From the NCBI RefSeq assembly GCF_014652235.1, contig NZ_BMYK01000007.1:62001-126000 (forward strand): DNA of 64,000 bases, in the 5' to 3' direction. The position numbers and the translations under genes were made by a program. This stretch comes from Pseudorhodoferax aquiterrae. Lineage in GTDB: Bacteria > Pseudomonadota > Gammaproteobacteria > Burkholderiales > Burkholderiaceae_C. The notes beneath the pieces are model-generated. The model was not told where the DNA came from, ran no database searches, and saw nothing but the letters and a program-made list of their open reading frames with translations. This document shows positions 1 to 8,489 of this stretch, one piece after another (position 1 is the stretch's first letter; each line of letters begins with the position of its first letter).

Positions 1-57
1 TCGTTCGGCGGGCATTTCTATCGTTGGGCGCACTACAGACCAACGGAGACAAGACGG

Positions 58-1113
58 ATGAACAAGACAGCCGGCGCGGTGATCGCGCTCGCGGCGTGGG
101 GCGGTGCCTGGGCGCAGGGCAACGTGGCGATCTACGGCACGGTCGATCTGGCGCTGACGCGGGCCACTTCGGGCGGTGCCGCGACCACGGGCCTCAAGGA
201 GGGCGGCCACACCGCATCGCGCATTGGTTTTCGCGGCACCGAGGACCTGGGCGGCGGCCTCGATGCGCACTTCCTGCTGGAGGCCGGTTACGACCCCGAG
301 ACCGGCGCCGGCACGCTGCCCGGCCCGGGCCTGGCGTTCTCGCGCCAGGCCTTCGTGGGCATCTCCGGCCCCTGGGGCCAGATCGACGCGGGCCGCATGT
401 ACACGCCGATGTTCTACACGTTGTTCCGGGCCGATCCCTACGGCGTGAACGCCGTGTTCTCGCCGCTGAACCTGGTGTCGGTCACCGATGCGCAGCCCGG
501 CATCAGCCCCTTCGCGGCGCGCGCCAGCGGCATGCTGCGCTACCGCACACCAGCCAGCAGCCCCTTCCTCGCGGACATCGCCTATGCACCCAGCAAGGCA
601 TCGGAGCCGAGCCGGCGCAGCGGCGAGTTCAAGGGCGCCACCTTCGGCTGGTCGGCCAAGCCCTGGTATGTGGCCTATGGCTTTCAGCGTGCGCGCTCCG
701 GCAGCGGGGCGGCACCGGTGGCCGTGCCGGCGGTGACGACCTACCACGCGCTCAGCGCGAGCTACCAGTTGGCCGATCTGACGCTCTACGCCCATGCCAT
801 GCGCACCACGGTCCGCCATGCGGCGGCGCCCGATGCACGCCTGCTGAGCCTGGGAGCCTCCTACCCCGTGACGCCGTTCTCCAGCCTCGTCCTCGAAGCC
901 GCCCAGCGCAAGCTCAGCGGCAGCGAGCGCGCGCAGCTGGCCTGGACGCTGGGCTACGACCACCACCTGAGCAAGCGCACGGCGCTGTACGCGCGCTGGC
1001 TGGGGCTGGCCAACCGCGGCGGCGCCTCGGCCACGCTGGCCGGCGTGCCCGTCGTGGCCGACAGCGGCAACGGCGTGCGCGTGCTGGCCGCCGGCATCCG
1101 CCACAACTTCTGA
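58..1113 (+). CDS. Outer-membrane porin (Porin_4 / Omp32 type)
   Basis: General diffusion porin, a trimeric outer-membrane beta-barrel that admits small solutes to the periplasm. The 351-residue product opens with a signal peptide (about residues 1-19, likely cleaved AWA|Q), continues with the family start GNVAIYGTVDLALT, and ends in His-Asn-Phe, the terminal aromatic residue expected of barrel proteins. Its length is normal for the family. ATG at 58 follows a GGAGAC ribosome binding site. Only 15 bases separate it from the acyl-CoA synthetase downstream, and a periplasmic Bug receptor comes next, so it is probably the outer-membrane entry for the substrate of that group. The solute cannot be read from the sequence. 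Any promoter lies at or beyond the window edge. Confidence 0.93.
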   Translation: MNKTAGAVIALAAWGGAWAQGNVAIYGTVDLALTRATSGGAATTGLKEGGHTASRIGFRGTEDLGGGLDAHFLLEAGYDPETGAGTLPGPGLAFSRQAFVGISGPWGQIDAGRMYTPMFYTLFRADPYGVNAVFSPLNLVSVTDAQPGISPFAARASGMLRYRTPASSPFLADIAYAPSKASEPSRRSGEFKGATFGWSAKPWYVAYGFQRARSGSGAAPVAVPAVTTYHALSASYQLADLTLYAHAMRTTVRHAAAPDARLLSLGASYPVTPFSSLVLEAAQRKLSGSERAQLAWTLGYDHHLSKRTALYARWLGLANRGGASATLAGVPVVADSGNGVRVLAAGIRHNF

Positions 1114-1128
1114 ACCGGAGCCCATCGC

Positions 1129-3243
1129 ATGGACCTCTTCGCATCCCAGGACGCCGGGCTGTCCGCCCTGTTCGCACCGCGTTCGATCGCGGTGGTCGGC
1201 GCCTCGACCAGCGCGCAGAAGATCGGCGGCATCCCCATCGACTACCAGCGCCGCTTCGGCTTCGACGGCGCCGTGTACCCCGTCAACCCGCATGCCGAGC
1301 GCATCCAGGAGCTGCCGGCCTGGCCCAGCGTGCAGGCCATCGGCCGGCCGGTGGACCTGGCCATCCTGGCCGTGCCCGCGCCGCTCGTGGACAGTGCCTT
1401 CGACGACGCCGTGCAGGCCGGTGCCAAGGGCGTGGTGCTGTTCTCCTCGGGCTTCGCCGAGGTCGGCGCCGAGGGCGCGGCGGCGCAGGCCCGCCTGGGT
1501 GCCAGGGCGCGCGCGGCCGGCGTGCGGCTGATCGGGCCGAACTGCCTGGGCTTCATGAACGTGGCGCGCCATGTGTACGCCACCTTCTCACCGGCGCCCA
1601 ACGTGGGCCGCGTGCAGCCCGGCCGCATCGGGCTGGTCAGCCAGTCGGGTGCGTTCGGCGCCTACGCCTATGCGATGGCGCGCGCGCGCGGCGTCGGCCT
1701 GTCGCTGTGGGCCACCACCGGCAACGAGGCCGACGTGCAGCTGGCCGACTGCCTGGCCTGGCTCGCGCAGGACCCGGGCACCGACGTGATCATGGGCTAC
1801 ATCGAGGGCTGCCGCGACGGCCCGCGGCTGCGCGCCGCGCTGGCGCTGGCGCAGGCGGCGGGCAAGCCGGTGGTCATGGTCAAGGTCGGCAGCACCGCGC
1901 TCGGCGCACAGGCCGCGGCCTCGCACACGGCCGCGCTGGCCGGCGACGACGCCGTCTACGACGCGGTGTTCCGCCGCTATGGCGTGTTGCGCGCCCGCAC
2001 GCTGACCGAGTTCTTCGACCTGGCCCACAGCGCGGCCGTGGCCGGGCGTCCGCGCGACCGTTCGATCGGCCTGTTCACGCTGTCGGGCGGCGTCGGCGCG
2101 CTGATGGCCGACGACGCCTCGGCCCAGGGCCTGGACGTGCGGCCGCTCGGCCAGGCCGCGCAGGACCGCCTGCGCGACTGGGTGCCGTTCGCGGCGCCGC
2201 GCAACCCGGTGGACATCACGGGCCAGGTCACGAACGACCTCTCGCTCATGGAGCGTGCCGCGCGCCTGATGCTGGACGACCAGCGCTTCGCCTCGTGGAT
2301 GGGCTTCCTCGCGGCGGCCGGCGCATCGGACGCGTTCTGGCCCGTGCTGCGCTCGCTGGTGGCTGCCCTGCGCGAGGCCTATCCCGACACGCTGCTGGCC
2401 GTCAGCACGCTGCTGGCGCCCGAGCGCCGCGCCGAGCTGGAGGCCATGCGCTGCCTGGTGTTCGCGGACCCGTCGGACGGCATCCGCACGGTCGCGGCGC
2501 TGGCGGGCCTGCCCGCGCCTGGCGCGGTGGCGCCGGTCGCGGCGTCCACGGGCCCTGCGCTGGCGCTGGCGCCCGGCGCGCTGTCCGAGCCGGCCGCGCT
2601 CGCGCTGCTGGCCGAGGCCGGCGTGCCCGTGGTGGCCCACCGCGTGGTGCACAGCGCCGACGCGGCCACGGCGGCGGCCGAGGCCCTGGGCGGCAGGGTG
2701 GCGTTGAAGATCGTCAGCGCCGGCATCGCGCACAAGTCCGACGTGGGCGGCGTGGCGCTGGGCTTGCAGGGCGCGGCGCAGGTGCGTGCCGCGTTCGAAG
2801 CCACGCGCGCCAGCGCCCGGGCCGCACTGCCCGCGGCGCGGCTGGACGGCGCGCTCGTGGCCCGCATGGTGGAGGGCGGCGGTGTGGAGTGCATCGCCGG
2901 CGTGCACCGCGACCCGGTGTTCGGTCCCATCCTCATGTTCGGCCTGGGCGGCATCCATGTGGAGACGCTGCGCGACGTGGTGCTGCGCCCGCTGCCGCTG
3001 GCGCCCGGCGATGCGCAGGCCATGCTCGGCGAGCTGCGCGGCGCCGCCATCCTGGACGGCGCGCGCGGCCGCCCGCCGGTGGACCGGGACGCCCTGGCCG
3101 CCGCGCTGCAGGCCCTCGCGGACTTCGCGCTGCGCGCCGGCGACACGCTGGCCAGCGCCGAGATCAATCCGCTGATCGCGCGGCCGGTGGGCGAGGGCGG
3201 CTGCGTGGCCGTGGACGCGCTCATCGTCGGGAGCGCCGCATGA
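1129..3243 (+). CDS. Acyl-CoA synthetase, NDP-forming (acetate-CoA ligase family)
   Basis: Predicted cytoplasmic ligase that activates a carboxylic acid to its CoA thioester, using a phosphohistidine intermediate and producing ADP. The 704 residues hold a CoA-binding Rossmann domain (about 12-110, FAPRSIAVVGAS), succinyl-CoA-ligase-like domains (about 130-440, with GPNCLGF, SQSGAFGAY and SHTAALAGDD at the usual place of the His block), and a C-terminal ATP-grasp domain (about 480-700, ALKIVSAGIAHKSDVGGV). This is the single-chain alpha-beta arrangement of the family, at full length. It sits between a porin and a Bug receptor and overlaps the latter by ATGA, which suggests one operon that takes up and activates an organic acid. 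The acid is not identifiable; family members handle acetate, aryl acids and branched acids. Confidence 0.88.
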   Translation: MDLFASQDAGLSALFAPRSIAVVGASTSAQKIGGIPIDYQRRFGFDGAVYPVNPHAERIQELPAWPSVQAIGRPVDLAILAVPAPLVDSAFDDAVQAGAKGVVLFSSGFAEVGAEGAAAQARLGARARAAGVRLIGPNCLGFMNVARHVYATFSPAPNVGRVQPGRIGLVSQSGAFGAYAYAMARARGVGLSLWATTGNEADVQLADCLAWLAQDPGTDVIMGYIEGCRDGPRLRAALALAQAAGKPVVMVKVGSTALGAQAAASHTAALAGDDAVYDAVFRRYGVLRARTLTEFFDLAHSAAVAGRPRDRSIGLFTLSGGVGALMADDASAQGLDVRPLGQAAQDRLRDWVPFAAPRNPVDITGQVTNDLSLMERAARLMLDDQRFASWMGFLAAAGASDAFWPVLRSLVAALREAYPDTLLAVSTLLAPERRAELEAMRCLVFADPSDGIRTVAALAGLPAPGAVAPVAASTGPALALAPGALSEPAALALLAEAGVPVVAHRVVHSADAATAAAEALGGRVALKIVSAGIAHKSDVGGVALGLQGAAQVRAAFEATRASARAALPAARLDGALVARMVEGGGVECIAGVHRDPVFGPILMFGLGGIHVETLRDVVLRPLPLAPGDAQAMLGELRGAAILDGARGRPPVDRDALAAALQALADFALRAGDTLASAEINPLIARPVGEGGCVAVDALIVGSAA

Positions 3244-4229
3244 CGCGCCGCCGCCATCTTCTGCACGGCGCCCTCGCGCTGCTGCCCCTGGGCAGGCTCG
3301 GCACGGCAGGTGCCGCCGACCCCGACTACCCGTCCAAGCCGATCCGCATCGTCGTGCAGTACCAGCCCGGCGGCTCGACCGACACGCTCGCGCGCTTGCT
3401 GGCCGAAGGCCTGGCCAAAAAGCTGGGCCAGCCCGTGGTGGTGGAGAACCGCAGCGGCGCGGGCGGCATCATCGGCACCGACCATGTGGCCAAGAGCGCG
3501 CCCGACGGCCACACGCTGCTGCTGACCACGCCGGCCCCGGTGGCCGCCAACCTTGCGCTGTACGGCAAGCTGCCCTACGACCCGCGCACCGACCTGCGCA
3601 TGGTCTCGGACGTCGCGACCATGCGCACCGTGCTCGCGGTCCATCCCTCGGTGCCCGCGCAGGACGTCAAGAGCCTGCTGGCCGTGCTGCGGCAGGCCCC
3701 GGGCCGCTACGCCATGGGATCCTGGGGGCCCGGCACGCAGCCGCACCAGATCCAGGTCTACATGGACAGGACCTACGGCCTCAAGACCCTGCACGTGCCC
3801 TACAAGGGCGAGGGACCGATGGCGATCGACCTGATCGCCGGCACCATCCAGATGACCGTGGGCTCGGTCACCACGCTGCAGCCCTACATCGCCGCCGGCA
3901 AGCTGCGCGCGCTGGCCGTGGCCGGCCCGCGGCGCGCACGGGCGCTGCCCGCGGTGCCGACCTTTGCCGAGCAGGGCTACCCCGACGAGGTCTACGCCCA
4001 GACCGGGCCGACCTCGCTGATGGTGCCGGCCCGCACGCCCGACGCGGTGGTGGCGAGGCTCGGCCGCGCGGTGGCCGATGTCGTGCACCAGCCCGAAGTC
4101 AGCCGCCGCATCGAGGAACTCGGCGCCGAGCCGGTCGGCAACACGCCCGAGGAGGCGGACGCCGCCTACCGCCAGTCGCTGCCCCTCGCGCTGCGGCTGA
4201 TCCAGGCCACCGGCGTGAAGCTGGACTGA
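3240..4229 (+). CDS. Bug-family tripartite tricarboxylate transporter receptor
   Basis: Periplasmic solute receptor of the Bug (TctC) family, which binds carboxylates. The 329-residue product has an Arg-rich start (MTRRRHLLHG) and a hydrophobic signal segment to about residue 24, then the family opening YPSKPIRIVVQYQPGGSTD, a PYDPRTDL block and HVPYKGEGPMAIDLIAG. ATG at 3240 overlaps the stop of the CoA synthetase (ATGA), so the two are translationally coupled. No TctA or TctB membrane genes are nearby, as is usual for Burkholderiales Bug genes. The reading frame is open far upstream to position 24, but that part overlies the porin and synthetase genes in another frame and is not coding. The ligand is unknown; the neighbouring CoA synthetase suggests a carboxylic acid. 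Confidence 0.92.
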   Translation: MTRRRHLLHGALALLPLGRLGTAGAADPDYPSKPIRIVVQYQPGGSTDTLARLLAEGLAKKLGQPVVVENRSGAGGIIGTDHVAKSAPDGHTLLLTTPAPVAANLALYGKLPYDPRTDLRMVSDVATMRTVLAVHPSVPAQDVKSLLAVLRQAPGRYAMGSWGPGTQPHQIQVYMDRTYGLKTLHVPYKGEGPMAIDLIAGTIQMTVGSVTTLQPYIAAGKLRALAVAGPRRARALPAVPTFAEQGYPDEVYAQTGPTSLMVPARTPDAVVARLGRAVADVVHQPEVSRRIEELGAEPVGNTPEEADAAYRQSLPLALRLIQATGVKLD

Positions 4230-4468
4230 ACCCAGATTCAGCAGTTGACCGCTCGCAGCCCTTTGGAACGCCGCATGAACACGGGACTTGACCCCTTCGA
4301 TTGCCCTCACCTTGTGGGTGAGGCCGCTATGCACCCGCCGGCACCGCGCTCGCCGCGCCATGCGGCGTTGCTCCTCCTTGCGCACAGGAGTGCGCCGCGT
4401 CGTCGCGCCTTGCCTGGCACGCCGATCACGGCACCGTCAAGCGCATCCAACTGCCGAATCTAGGTTGA
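4227..4468. repeat. Short element with 21-bp imperfect terminal inverted repeats
   Basis: The stretch between the Bug gene and the first DUF1254 gene begins and ends with inverted copies of one sequence: 4227-4247 (core CCAGATTCAGCAGTTG) and 4448-4468 (CAACTGCCGAATCTAGG), matching at 18 of 21 positions. Inside is a perfect 7-bp hairpin, CCTCACC-TTGTG-GGTGAGG, at 4305-4323, and no convincing gene. The left end overlaps the Bug stop codon (TGA at 4227-4229). Size and ends look like a MITE or other non-autonomous repeat; a transcript-end structure is the alternative. Confidence 0.6.
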
Positions 4469-4493
4469 ACACCCCACACCAGGAGACACCCCC

Positions 4494-5873
4494 ATGAGCA
4501 CCACACCCACGGCCACCGCGCTGGCCGCGGCACGCCAGGCCCAGGCCCGCGCCATCGGCCTGTCGGCCTTCGTCTACGGCTACCCGCTGGTCGAGTCCTT
4601 CCGCACCTGCCGGCTGCAGACCTCGGCGGCGACGGCCGGGCCCGACCAGGGCTCGGACGCGCGCCGGCCGATCGACCAGCTGCACCACAGCCCGCGCCCC
4701 TCGACCGACCAGGACCGCGACATCGTCACGCCGGCCAACGACCTGCTCTACAGCACGGGCTGGATCCACCTGGGCGACGGGCCGCGCCTGCTGACGGTAC
4801 CCTCCTCGGCCGCGCACCCGGGCCGCTACTTCGTGCTGGCGCTGTACGACGCGTACACCGAGAACTTCGAGAATCTCGGCCCGCGCAATTGCGCGCCCGC
4901 GGGCGAGACGGTGGTGCTGGTGGGCCCCGGCAGCCAGGTGCCCGAGGCGCTGGCCGGCCACCGCGTGGTGCGCTGCCCGACCACGCTGGTCTGGCTGATC
5001 GGCCGCATCCTGGCCGGCGACGAGGCCGACTGGCCGGCCGCGCGTGTGCTGCAGGCCGGCATCGCGCTCGCGCCCGCGCCGGGCACGCCGACCGGGCGGC
5101 GGCCGCGCGCCGTCGAGGACTGGGAGGGCGCGCCGGTCGACGCCATGGCCGCCTGCTTCGAGCAGGGCCAGCCGGCCGCGCAGGTGGCACCGCTGTTCTT
5201 CGCCAACCTGTGCCGCGCGCTCGCCGACGCGCCGGGCCGCACCGAGGACCAGGGGCTGCTGGCCTGGTTCGGCCAGGCCGGTCTGGTGGCCGGCCCCCAC
5301 CTGGCCTGGGACGGCATCGACCCGCCGCTGCGCGCCGGCCTGGTCGAGGGCTTCGCCGAGGGCGTGGCGCTGGTCGCGGCCGCCGCGCGCAGCCGGCGCG
5401 CGCGGCCCTGGGTGCTGGCCTCGCGCGCGGGCCGCTATGGCAGCGACTACCTCACACGCGCGCTGACCGCCTACATCGGCCTGGGCGCGCTGGCCACCGA
5501 CGAGGCGCTGTACGGCGCCGGCCACTTCGACGCCGGGCACGCGCCGCTGGACGGGCGCCGCCGCTACCGTCTGCGCTTCGCGGCCGACGAGATGCCGCCG
5601 GCCGATGCGTTCTGGTCGGTCACGCTGTACGACGCCGACCGCTTCCTGTACCGCAACGCGGCACGCCGCCATTCCATCGGCGACCGCACGCCGGGCCTGC
5701 AGCGCGAGGCCGACGGCAGCCTGCAGATCGACTTCTGCCACGCGCCGCCGGCGCGCACCAGCAACTGGCTGCCCACGCCGGCCGGCCCGTTCTACCTGAT
5801 CCTGCGGCTGTACCACCCGCGCGAGGGTGTGCGCAGCTGGCGCATTCCGGCCTTGCAGGTGCAGGAGGACTGA
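4494..5873 (+). CDS. DUF1254/DUF1214 domain protein (first of a tandem pair)
   Basis: Protein of unknown biochemical function with the DUF1254 (N-terminal) and DUF1214 (C-terminal) architecture. In its 459 residues the DUF1254 part covers roughly 15-190 (FVYGYPLVESFRTC, VTPANDLLYSTGWIHLG, GRYFVLALYDAYTENF) and DUF1214 roughly 350-450 (ADAFWSVTLYDADRFLY, SIGDRTPGLQREADGSL, NWLPTPAGPFYLILRLY). I see no signal peptide, unlike many exported family members, so it is probably cytoplasmic. ATG at 4494 follows AGGAGA. The second copy starts two bases after its stop, so the pair is one transcription unit with the metallo-hydrolase that follows. The two copies are clearly paralogous but diverged, which suggests two subunits or two substrates rather than a recent duplication. 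Confidence 0.85.
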   Translation: MSTTPTATALAAARQAQARAIGLSAFVYGYPLVESFRTCRLQTSAATAGPDQGSDARRPIDQLHHSPRPSTDQDRDIVTPANDLLYSTGWIHLGDGPRLLTVPSSAAHPGRYFVLALYDAYTENFENLGPRNCAPAGETVVLVGPGSQVPEALAGHRVVRCPTTLVWLIGRILAGDEADWPAARVLQAGIALAPAPGTPTGRRPRAVEDWEGAPVDAMAACFEQGQPAAQVAPLFFANLCRALADAPGRTEDQGLLAWFGQAGLVAGPHLAWDGIDPPLRAGLVEGFAEGVALVAAAARSRRARPWVLASRAGRYGSDYLTRALTAYIGLGALATDEALYGAGHFDAGHAPLDGRRRYRLRFAADEMPPADAFWSVTLYDADRFLYRNAARRHSIGDRTPGLQREADGSLQIDFCHAPPARTSNWLPTPAGPFYLILRLYHPREGVRSWRIPALQVQED

Positions 5874-5875
5874 CG

Positions 5876-7216
5876 ATGGCCGACACCGACCTGGACCGCA
5901 CGCTGGCCGACGAGGCCGTGCTCGCCACCTATCCGCTGTACGAGATGTGCCGCATGCGGGCCGCCACTTCGCCGCGGCGCACCGAGGCGGCCGGTGCTGC
6001 GCCCGAGGGCCGGCGCTGGTGCAACGTGTTCACGCATGCGCGCGAGCTGCTGCGCGCCGGCAAGAGCCGCGTGGTCACGCCCAACAACGACACGCTGTAC
6101 ACCAACGCCTGGCTCGACCTCGGTGCGGGGCCGCTCGTGCTCGAGGTGCCCGACACGGCCGGGCGCTACTACGTGCTGGGGCTGCTGGACTTCTACACCG
6201 AGCCCTTTGCCCACATCGGCCAGCGCTGCACCGGCACGCAGGCGCGGGCCTTCCTGATCACGCCGCCGGGCTGGACGGGCGCACTGCCGGCCGGCTTCGA
6301 CGCGCCCGGCGCGCACATCGCGGCGCCCACGCGCTGGCTGTGGATCATCGGCCGCATCCTGGTCGACGGTCCGCAGGACCTGCCCGCCGTGCATGCGCTG
6401 CAGGACGGCTTCACTGTGCGTCCGTTGGCCGACTGGCAGGCCGGCATGGGCGGTGCCACGCCGCGGCCATTGGCCTTCGACCCGGCCTGCGACCCCAAGG
6501 CGCAGCTGGATGCCGAGGGCTTCGCCGCGCAGGTCGGCCGGGCGCTGCGCGAGAACCCGCCGCCCGCGCACGAGGCCGCCCGCTTCGCACGTTACGCGGC
6601 GCTGGGCATCGCTGCGGACGCCGGCCCGCTGACCGCAGCGCAGCGTGCCGCGCTGCAGGCCGCGCTGGACCGGGTGCTGCCGGCCCTGCGCGCCCGGCAG
6701 GCCGGCGAGGTGAGCCCGGCCGGCTGGACGCTGATGCCCGTGGTCGAGGGCAGCTTCGGCGGCGACCACCTGCTGCGCGCGCTGGTGGCGCTCAAGTACA
6801 TCGGCATGCTGGAGAGCCGCGAGGCGACCTACCCGATCGCCTGGCGCGACGGCGCGGGCCAGGCGCTGGACGGCAGCCGCTGCTACCGGTTGCATTTCGC
6901 GCCCGGCGCGCTGCCGCCGGTCGATGCGTTCTGGTCGATCACGCTCTACGACAGCCGCGACTACATGCTGGTCGACAACCCGATCGACCGCTACGCCATC
7001 GGCGACCGCACGCCCGGCCTGCAGCGTGACGCCGATGGCGGCCTCACGCTGCACATCGCGCACGCGCCGCCTGCCGACCCGGCCGCGCGCGCCAACTGGC
7101 TGCCGGCGCCACCCGGCGGCTTCTACCTGTGCCTGCGCGCCTACCTGCCGCGCGCCGAGCTGCTGGACGGGCGCTATGCGCTGCCGCCCGTCACCCCCAT
7201 GGAGGAAAAAGCATGA
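5876..7216 (+). CDS. DUF1254/DUF1214 domain protein (second of a tandem pair)
   Basis: A 446-residue paralogue of the preceding gene, function unknown. DUF1254 features lie at about 15-175 (YPLYEMCRMR, VTPNNDTLYTNAWLDLG, GRYYVLGLLDFYTEPFAHIGQ, LWIIGRILVDGP) and DUF1214 features at about 330-435 (VDAFWSITLYDSRDYMLVDN, AIGDRTPGLQRDADGGLTLH, NWLPAPPGGFYLCLRAYLP). It has no signal peptide. ATG at 5876 lies two bases after the previous stop, with GGAGGAC just upstream, inside the previous gene. Its last codons contain the ribosome binding site (GGAGGA) and start of the next gene, so the products are probably made together. The longer in-frame extension upstream overlies the first DUF1254 gene and is not used. 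Confidence 0.85.
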   Translation: MADTDLDRTLADEAVLATYPLYEMCRMRAATSPRRTEAAGAAPEGRRWCNVFTHARELLRAGKSRVVTPNNDTLYTNAWLDLGAGPLVLEVPDTAGRYYVLGLLDFYTEPFAHIGQRCTGTQARAFLITPPGWTGALPAGFDAPGAHIAAPTRWLWIIGRILVDGPQDLPAVHALQDGFTVRPLADWQAGMGGATPRPLAFDPACDPKAQLDAEGFAAQVGRALRENPPPAHEAARFARYAALGIAADAGPLTAAQRAALQAALDRVLPALRARQAGEVSPAGWTLMPVVEGSFGGDHLLRALVALKYIGMLESREATYPIAWRDGAGQALDGSRCYRLHFAPGALPPVDAFWSITLYDSRDYMLVDNPIDRYAIGDRTPGLQRDADGGLTLHIAHAPPADPAARANWLPAPPGGFYLCLRAYLPRAELLDGRYALPPVTPMEEKA

Positions 7217-8466
7217 ACACCGAGACCGCCGAGAAGCCCTTTTTGATCGTCGGCAGCGGCACCGAGACCGTGGCGCCGGGCCTGCACATCCTGCGCGGCC
7301 AGGGCCAGTCCTTCGTGGCCGAGACCGACGTCGGCCTGGTCGTCGTCGACACCGGGCCGGGCGGCGCGGTCACGCAGGGCATGGTCGAGGCCGTGCGGCA
7401 GCTGTCCGACGCACCGCTGCACGCGCTGTGCTTCAGCCACGGCCACATCGGCTACAACGCCGGCCTGCCGCAGTGGCTGGCCCATGCGGCCGAACGCGGC
7501 GAGCCGCCGCCACGCGTGATCGCGCACCGCAACGTGCGCCGCCGCCTGGCGCGCTACCGCGAGACGCATGCGCTGCAGCAGCGCATGGCCGAGATCCAGT
7601 TCAAGCGTCGGCCGGGCTTCTTCGAGCACCGCATGCCCCTGCACGCGCCGACCGAGACCTTCGACGAGGTGCTGGCCATCGGCCAGGGCCTGCAGCGCGT
7701 GGAGCTGCGCTGGGCGCCCTCGGAGACCGACGACGCGATCGCGCTGTGGAGCCCGGCGCAGCGCGTGCTGTACGGCGGCGCGGCACTGATCGACTCCATC
7801 CCCAACATCGGCACGCCGTTCCGCACGCTGCGCGACACGGTGCGCTGGGCCGACACGCTGGAGGCGCTGGCCGGCCTGGGCGCGCGGCTGGCGGTGCGCG
7901 AGTTCGGTCCCACCATCGACGGCGAGGACCAGGTACGGCAGGTGCTCGCGCACACGGCCCGGGCGCTGCGCTGGTTGCGCGCCGAGGTCGTGCGCGGCAT
8001 GAACGAGGGCCTGGGCGAGCGCGAGCTGCTGGCGCGCATCCGCTTTCCCGACGAGTTGTTCGGCGTGCCCTGGATGAAGCCCTCCTACGGCGACCCCAGC
8101 TACATCGTGCGCGACATCTACCGCTCGGAGAACGGCTGGTGGGACCGCAACCCGACCTCGCTGCACCCCGAGCCGCCCGAGGCCGTGGGCCAGGCCGTGG
8201 CCGATGCGATCGCCGACAAGGGCGCCGTGCTGCGCCACGCCCGCGCGCTGGCCACGCAGGGCCGCACCCAGCTGGCGCTGCACGTGGTCGACCTGCTGGC
8301 CACGGCCGGCGGCGATGCGCCCGAGATCGCCGAGGCCCGCACGCTCAAGGCCGGCTGGCTGCGCGCGCGGGCGGGAGAGGTGCAGAGCTACGTCTCGCGC
8401 AACCTGTACCAGGTCAGCGCCGACATGCTGGAGCAGGGCACACAAGCGAGGTTCAGCATCCGATGA
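7213..8466 (+). CDS. Metallo-beta-lactamase-fold protein, alkylsulfatase-like
   Basis: Resembles SdsA1-type alkylsulfatases: an N-terminal metallo-beta-lactamase fold (about 20-220) and a C-terminal alkylsulfatase-type dimerisation region (about 255-400, WMKPSYGDPSYIVRDIYRS, NGWWDRNPTSLHPEP, QAVADAIADKGAVLRHARAL). It has 417 residues with the start at ATG 7213, which overlaps the previous stop (ATGA) and follows GGAGGA at 7201. The metal motif is unusual: where the family normally has HxHxDH this protein reads FSHGHIGYNAG, so Asp and the third His are Gly and Tyr. It may therefore bind fewer metals or have another activity, and sulfatase function should not be assumed. It is coupled to the DUF1254 pair and to a Bug receptor. 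No signal peptide is evident. Confidence 0.78.
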   Translation: MNTETAEKPFLIVGSGTETVAPGLHILRGQGQSFVAETDVGLVVVDTGPGGAVTQGMVEAVRQLSDAPLHALCFSHGHIGYNAGLPQWLAHAAERGEPPPRVIAHRNVRRRLARYRETHALQQRMAEIQFKRRPGFFEHRMPLHAPTETFDEVLAIGQGLQRVELRWAPSETDDAIALWSPAQRVLYGGAALIDSIPNIGTPFRTLRDTVRWADTLEALAGLGARLAVREFGPTIDGEDQVRQVLAHTARALRWLRAEVVRGMNEGLGERELLARIRFPDELFGVPWMKPSYGDPSYIVRDIYRSENGWWDRNPTSLHPEPPEAVGQAVADAIADKGAVLRHARALATQGRTQLALHVVDLLATAGGDAPEIAEARTLKAGWLRARAGEVQSYVSRNLYQVSADMLEQGTQARFSIR

Positions 8467-8489
8467 AGACGCACACGAGGAGACAAACC

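Noticed and set aside
24-3239. Long open frame that runs into the Bug gene at 3240
   Set aside because: It overlies the porin and acyl-CoA synthetase in another frame and reads as Arg/Gly/Ala-rich low complexity; only the part from ATG 3240 matches a protein family.
4305-4323. Rho-independent terminator after the Bug gene
   Set aside because: The hairpin CCTCACC-TTGTG-GGTGAGG has no T run; it is treated as part of the inverted-repeat element.
2379-4385. 668-codon minus-strand frame
   Set aside because: Antisense to the synthetase and Bug genes and extends across the inverted-repeat element; no start context or motifs.
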